Shown here one piece after another: positions 40,910 through 43,232 of a stretch of DNA of 43,232 nt. The stretch covers positions 1 to 43,232 of the forward strand of contig JAUSKB010000012.1 in the NCBI GenBank assembly GCA_030647415.1, written 5' to 3'. The notes under the pieces were generated by a model, which saw nothing but the letters and a program-made list of their open reading frames with translations, was not told the origin of the DNA and did no database searches. Each line of letters starts with the position of its first letter. Within the stretch, counting starts at the first letter, position 1. This DNA comes from a bacterium (GTDB taxonomy: Bacteria > Patescibacteriota > Minisyncoccia > UBA6257 > GWB1-50-10). The position numbers and the translations under genes are program-made.

Positions 40910-41479
40910 CTAAAACGCGATTGGCCGCGCGAGCGAGCTCGACTTAAAGGCGAGGGAAATCGAGAAGTTCGCACCAGTGCCGGAGATGCTCACCTTGTCC
41001 ACCGTGACGGTTTCCACCTCGGGAGTCTTGCCGAATTCCGCCACCTGCACCGCGAGCCCCTCGAGACTCGCGGCGGTGCCGTCGAGCCGGAGCTTCCTGG
41101 TCGCCGCATCGAAGTCGGCACTGGTGAACACCACGCCGGAAACCACCTCGCGTTCGAGGGGCGGGAAGATATTCGCCGCAAACCGGTGCTGGTCGAGCAC
41201 TGTCTTCAGGTTCACAATCTGGGAGTAAAGCGTAACGAACTGCTCCTGGTCCTCGCTCGAAACTTGCGCCGCGAGCCCCTCGATGCTCGCCGTGAGACGC
41301 TCCTCCTGCTTTTCAAGGTACGTTCGGTAGCCGAACCGGAGACCGGCATATATGAACAGGGAGAGGGCAAAGAGCACTACCGCGGCGAGCGAGAGGCGCC
41401 ACGGAAGCCCGGCGGATGGAGCGGTAGGGGCGAACTGATCCCGAAAGTCAGGTGGTTGCTGTATGCCGGTGGTTTCCAT
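40910..41479 (-). CDS. pilN: PilN-like alignment-complex protein
   Basis: 189 aa: cytoplasmic N-terminus, membrane helix (SLAAVVLFALSLFIYAGLRFGY), coiled coil, periplasmic domain ending VSISGTGANFSISLAFK. Links PilM to PilO. Confidence 0.85.
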   Translation of the reverse strand: METTGIQQPPDFRDQFAPTAPSAGLPWRLSLAAVVLFALSLFIYAGLRFGYRTYLEKQEERLTASIEGLAAQVSSEDQEQFVTLYSQIVNLKTVLDQHRFAANIFPPLEREVVSGVVFTSADFDAATRKLRLDGTAASLEGLAVQVAEFGKTPEVETVTVDKVSISGTGANFSISLAFKSSSLARPIAF

Positions 41480-41490
41480 GGTAGTTATGA

Positions 41491-41569
41491 GATACTAATA
41501 TACGAATGCATGCGAATGATACGAATAATACTAATGCACTCCCATTCGTACAATTCGTATATTGGTATC
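41491..41569. repeat. ACGAAT-unit palindrome (copy 9, shorter)
   Basis: 79 bp, GATACTAATATACGAATGC .. ATATTGGTATC; pilM to pilN gap, right arm shortened. Confidence 0.85.
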
Positions 41570-41587
41570 ATTCCATAATTCTCACAT

Positions 41588-42694
41588 TCATGGGGTTGGG
41601 GTAAGGAGCTTCAGGCCCAATCCAATCGAGAGCGCAAGCTCGTTCATGAGCGATTTTGCGATTGGTTCAAGTGTGGGTGGGTACTGAATGGTACCGAAGG
41701 GGCGGGGGAATGTGACCGGTAGTCCGAGCTGCGCCTCGACGTACTCCCGAATGCCCGGCAAATTCGCGCCGCCGCCGACCAGCATGACCCCGCTCGTCGT
41801 CACATGGTGCGCATCCTCGAACGCGCCCCGCACACGCATGCACTCCTGTAGTATAACATCCAAAAACGGCGTGAGCGATACCGCGAGGTCATACTCCCCC
41901 GCCACCGACAGGAGCCCGCGCCGACGCTTCAGCTCCTCTGCACGAATGGCGGAAACCCCCAAACTCCTGGCGAGCGCCTGGGTGAGCGCGGCGCCGCCAT
42001 AATCCGTCTGGCCCGTCTGACGCACGGCGCCATGGTCCATGATCGCAATCGCGGTCGATTCGGCGCCGATATCGATAACGAGCACCGGTAATGCGGCGGG
42101 GTCGGCAATGGCCCGGGTGAGCGCCTGATACTCCAATTCCAAGCCGACCAGCTTCAGCCCCGCGGCGCGGCAAATTCGCTGGTACACCCCGATTGTGGCG
42201 ATGGGAACAGCAGTCACCATGAGCCGCTGGTAGCGCGTGCCGCGCTGGTTGTCAAACTCCTCAACCTTCATCCATTCCAGGTTGACCTCGCTAAGCGGCA
42301 ATGGGATGAACTGCTTCGCCTGAAAGGAAACAAGCCGTGCGGTCTCATCGGGGGGGACAAGTGGAATCTCAAGAGGCGCGGTAAACACCGCGAACGACGG
42401 GAGGGATGCAACGACGTCGGCCCCCGAGATACCGGCTTCGCGCACTAAAACCGCGAGGTGCGCCGCTGTTCCTCGCTCGGTGAGCTTCAGCGAGCTCGTC
42501 TGGAGCGCGGCGTTCCCCCGTTCGAGGTACTGGGTCGTCTCGAGTATCCCGTAGTTCACGAGTTCCGGAACCGTGGTCCCGCGAGCGAGCTGGACGAACT
42601 TGATGGCCGACGTGCCGATGTCCAAACCCACCAGCTCTTTGAACGCAAAAAAGCGGTGAAGGTCTTGGAAGAATCCAGTGAAGGGAAGTTTCAT
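41588..42694 (-). CDS. pilM: Actin-like ATPase of the pilus alignment complex
   Basis: 368 aa. FtsA/PilM-type phosphate motifs: VGLDIGTSAIKFVQL, VIDIGAESTAIAIM, VMLVGGGANLPGI. First gene of the T4P locus. The start codon overlaps the edge of element D (CTAACAGG-ATG), which leaves no normal ribosome-binding site other than AACAGG. Confidence 0.93.
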   Translation of the reverse strand: MKLPFTGFFQDLHRFFAFKELVGLDIGTSAIKFVQLARGTTVPELVNYGILETTQYLERGNAALQTSSLKLTERGTAAHLAVLVREAGISGADVVASLPSFAVFTAPLEIPLVPPDETARLVSFQAKQFIPLPLSEVNLEWMKVEEFDNQRGTRYQRLMVTAVPIATIGVYQRICRAAGLKLVGLELEYQALTRAIADPAALPVLVIDIGAESTAIAIMDHGAVRQTGQTDYGGAALTQALARSLGVSAIRAEELKRRRGLLSVAGEYDLAVSLTPFLDVILQECMRVRGAFEDAHHVTTSGVMLVGGGANLPGIREYVEAQLGLPVTFPRPFGTIQYPPTLEPIAKSLMNELALSIGLGLKLLTPTP

Positions 42695-42796
42695 CCTGTT
42701 AGAGTTTTACCCGCAATTCTCTTACTGGCAAAAAATGGTTGTTGTGTACACAAAATTTCATATGATATTCATTTGTCTGTAAAACTCTAACAGGAT
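42693..42796. repeat. ACCCTGTTAGA element, copy D
   Basis: Arms ATCCTGTTAGAGTTTTAC and GTAAAACTCTAACAGGAT: even the second base (T/A) is matched between arms. Confidence 0.9.
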
Positions 42797-42819
42797 AAAT
42801 CCTGTCTTGATATCAGTTT

Positions 42820-42924
42820 ACCCTGTTAGAAGTTTACAAACAAATGCCACCGCTCCACAATTTTATTTTGCACAATAATACTGTTTTTCATGTAAATACG
42901 CTGTCTGTAAACTTCTAACAGGGT
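42820..42924. repeat. ACCCTGTTAGA element, copy E
   Basis: Arms ACCCTGTTAGAAGTTTAC and GTAAACTTCTAACAGGGT, 105 bp. Confidence 0.9.
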
Positions 42925-42945
42925 AAACCCCGTAAGCGATTCCCC

Positions 42946-42986
42946 GAGGCGAGACCTCAAGATGCAGAATCCCGAGGTCTCGCCTC
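42946..42986. repeat. GAGGCGAGACCTC palindrome, first copy
   Basis: 13-bp arms GAGGCGAGACCTC / GAGGTCTCGCCTC, with AGAATCCC in the loop. Confidence 0.85.
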
Positions 42987-43021
42987 TCCCGAGGTTTCGC
43001 CCAAAAGAAAATGGCGTGCGT

Positions 43022-43059
43022 GTAAATCTCTAACAGGGTGAACCCTGTTAGAGTTTCAC
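43022..43059. repeat. Orphan arms of ACCCTGTTAGA elements, head to head
   Basis: GTAAATCTCTAACAGGGT (right arm type) and, two bases later, ACCCTGTTAGAGTTTCAC (left arm type). Neither has its matching partner; the second may continue past the window. Confidence 0.75.
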
Positions 43060-43089
43060 ATACAATTTTTGCCCGTTGAGCAGTTCCCC

Positions 43090-43140
43090 GAGGCGAGACC
43101 TCAAAAGTCAGAATCCCGAGGTCTCGCCTCGGCGAATTCG
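43090..43140. repeat. GAGGCGAGACCTC palindrome, second copy
   Basis: Same arms and AGAATCCC loop as the copy at 42946. Confidence 0.85.
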
Positions 43141-43159
43141 TTGCTCCTTTTTCTCTTTT

Positions 43160-43189
43160 TCCGCCGGAGGCGGATCCGCCTTTGGCGGA
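43160..43189. repeat. REP-like GC palindrome TCCGCC/GGCGGA
   Basis: TCCGCCGGAGGCGGA followed by TCCGCCTTTGGCGGA. From 42695 to the window end only repeats are seen and no gene. Confidence 0.75.
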
Positions 43190-43232
43190 CTGTTGTCCTT
43201 TATCTTGCTCTTGGTGCGTTTTGGATTTGGTG

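Noticed and set aside
12969-42924. ACCCTGTTAGA elements as integron attC sites
   Set aside because: attC sites start with RYYYAAC and end with GTTRRRY; here GTT is in the left arm and AAC in the right, the arms are symmetric, and no integron integrase or cassette array is seen.
1-43232. Alternative genetic code (TGA as Gly, as in Gracilibacteria/SR1)
   Set aside because: TGA, TAA and TAG all occur at normal gene ends (for example recG ends with TGA) and no conserved protein is broken by in-frame TGA.
1-43232. CRISPR array
   Set aside because: The many repeats are palindromes or tandem heptamers; no regularly spaced direct repeats with unique spacers and no cas genes are present.

Overview
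The window looks like a chromosomal segment of a Patescibacteria/CPR bacterium, probably Parcubacteria-like. This is inferred from the gene set and style: a compact type IV pilus (T4P) locus with lineage-typical prepilins, single-copy informational genes (recG, pheST, gatCA, ligA), long Ig-rich surface proteins, and very many dispersed palindromic and microsatellite repeats, some inside essential genes. TAA, TAG and TGA all act as stops, so no TGA-to-Gly recoding is seen. No rRNA and no CRISPR array were seen.

Layout. 1-1.1 kb: an IS30-family element. 1.2-3.4 kb: a two-gene operon of unknown paralogs behind a near-perfect sigma70 promoter. 3.4-5.4 kb: hairpin-rich DNA, a small unknown gene and a surface protein with a Thr/Ser/Pro linker. 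5.4-5.9 kb: a gene-free interval that, on the minus strand, has a promoter, many hairpins and a terminator, so it is a candidate structured RNA. 5.9-13 kb: recG, a CAP-domain membrane protein, pheS-pheT. 13-15.5 kb: an initiator-like tRNA-Met, a GNAT acetyltransferase, two small genes and a REP-flanked RAYT transposase. 15.5-22.7 kb: two large secreted proteins, one with eight Ig-like repeats and one with SH3b, Ig, CBM6 and GH5 domains. 22.8-25 kb: tRNA-Met, NlpC/P60 and C39-like cysteine peptidases in tandem, tRNA-Asp, and a sugar nucleotidyltransferase. 25-26 kb: a NUDIX hydrolase cassette bounded by inverted repeats. 26-30.6 kb: gatA, gatC, an unknown gene, ligA. 30.6-42.7 kb: a T4P locus on the minus strand (pilM, pilN, pilO, pilP-like, pilB, pilT, GxxExxY gene, pilC, prepilins, pilD, minor prepilins). 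42.7-43.2 kb: repeats only.

The most distinctive property is the repeat ecology. (1) About 97-bp hairpins made of degenerate ACGAAT units with GATACCAATAT termini sit at nearly every junction of the T4P locus and between pheS and pheT; one copy is split and holds a GxxExxY (PD-(D/E)XK-like) gene between its arms. (2) About 100-105-bp elements with ACCCTGTTAGA ends have unrelated cores but arms that match within each copy while differing between copies, which suggests selection on a stem. (3) Heptanucleotide tandem repeats and GC-rich palindromes lie in frame inside recG, pheS, pheT, gatA, gatC, ligA and prepilin genes. (4) A NUDIX gene and a 30-codon ORF lie between long inverted repeats. Several genes also have a TGGTAT.. 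-10 element only 6-9 nt before the start codon, implying leaderless transcripts.

All calls are from reading the sequence; no database or folding program was run.
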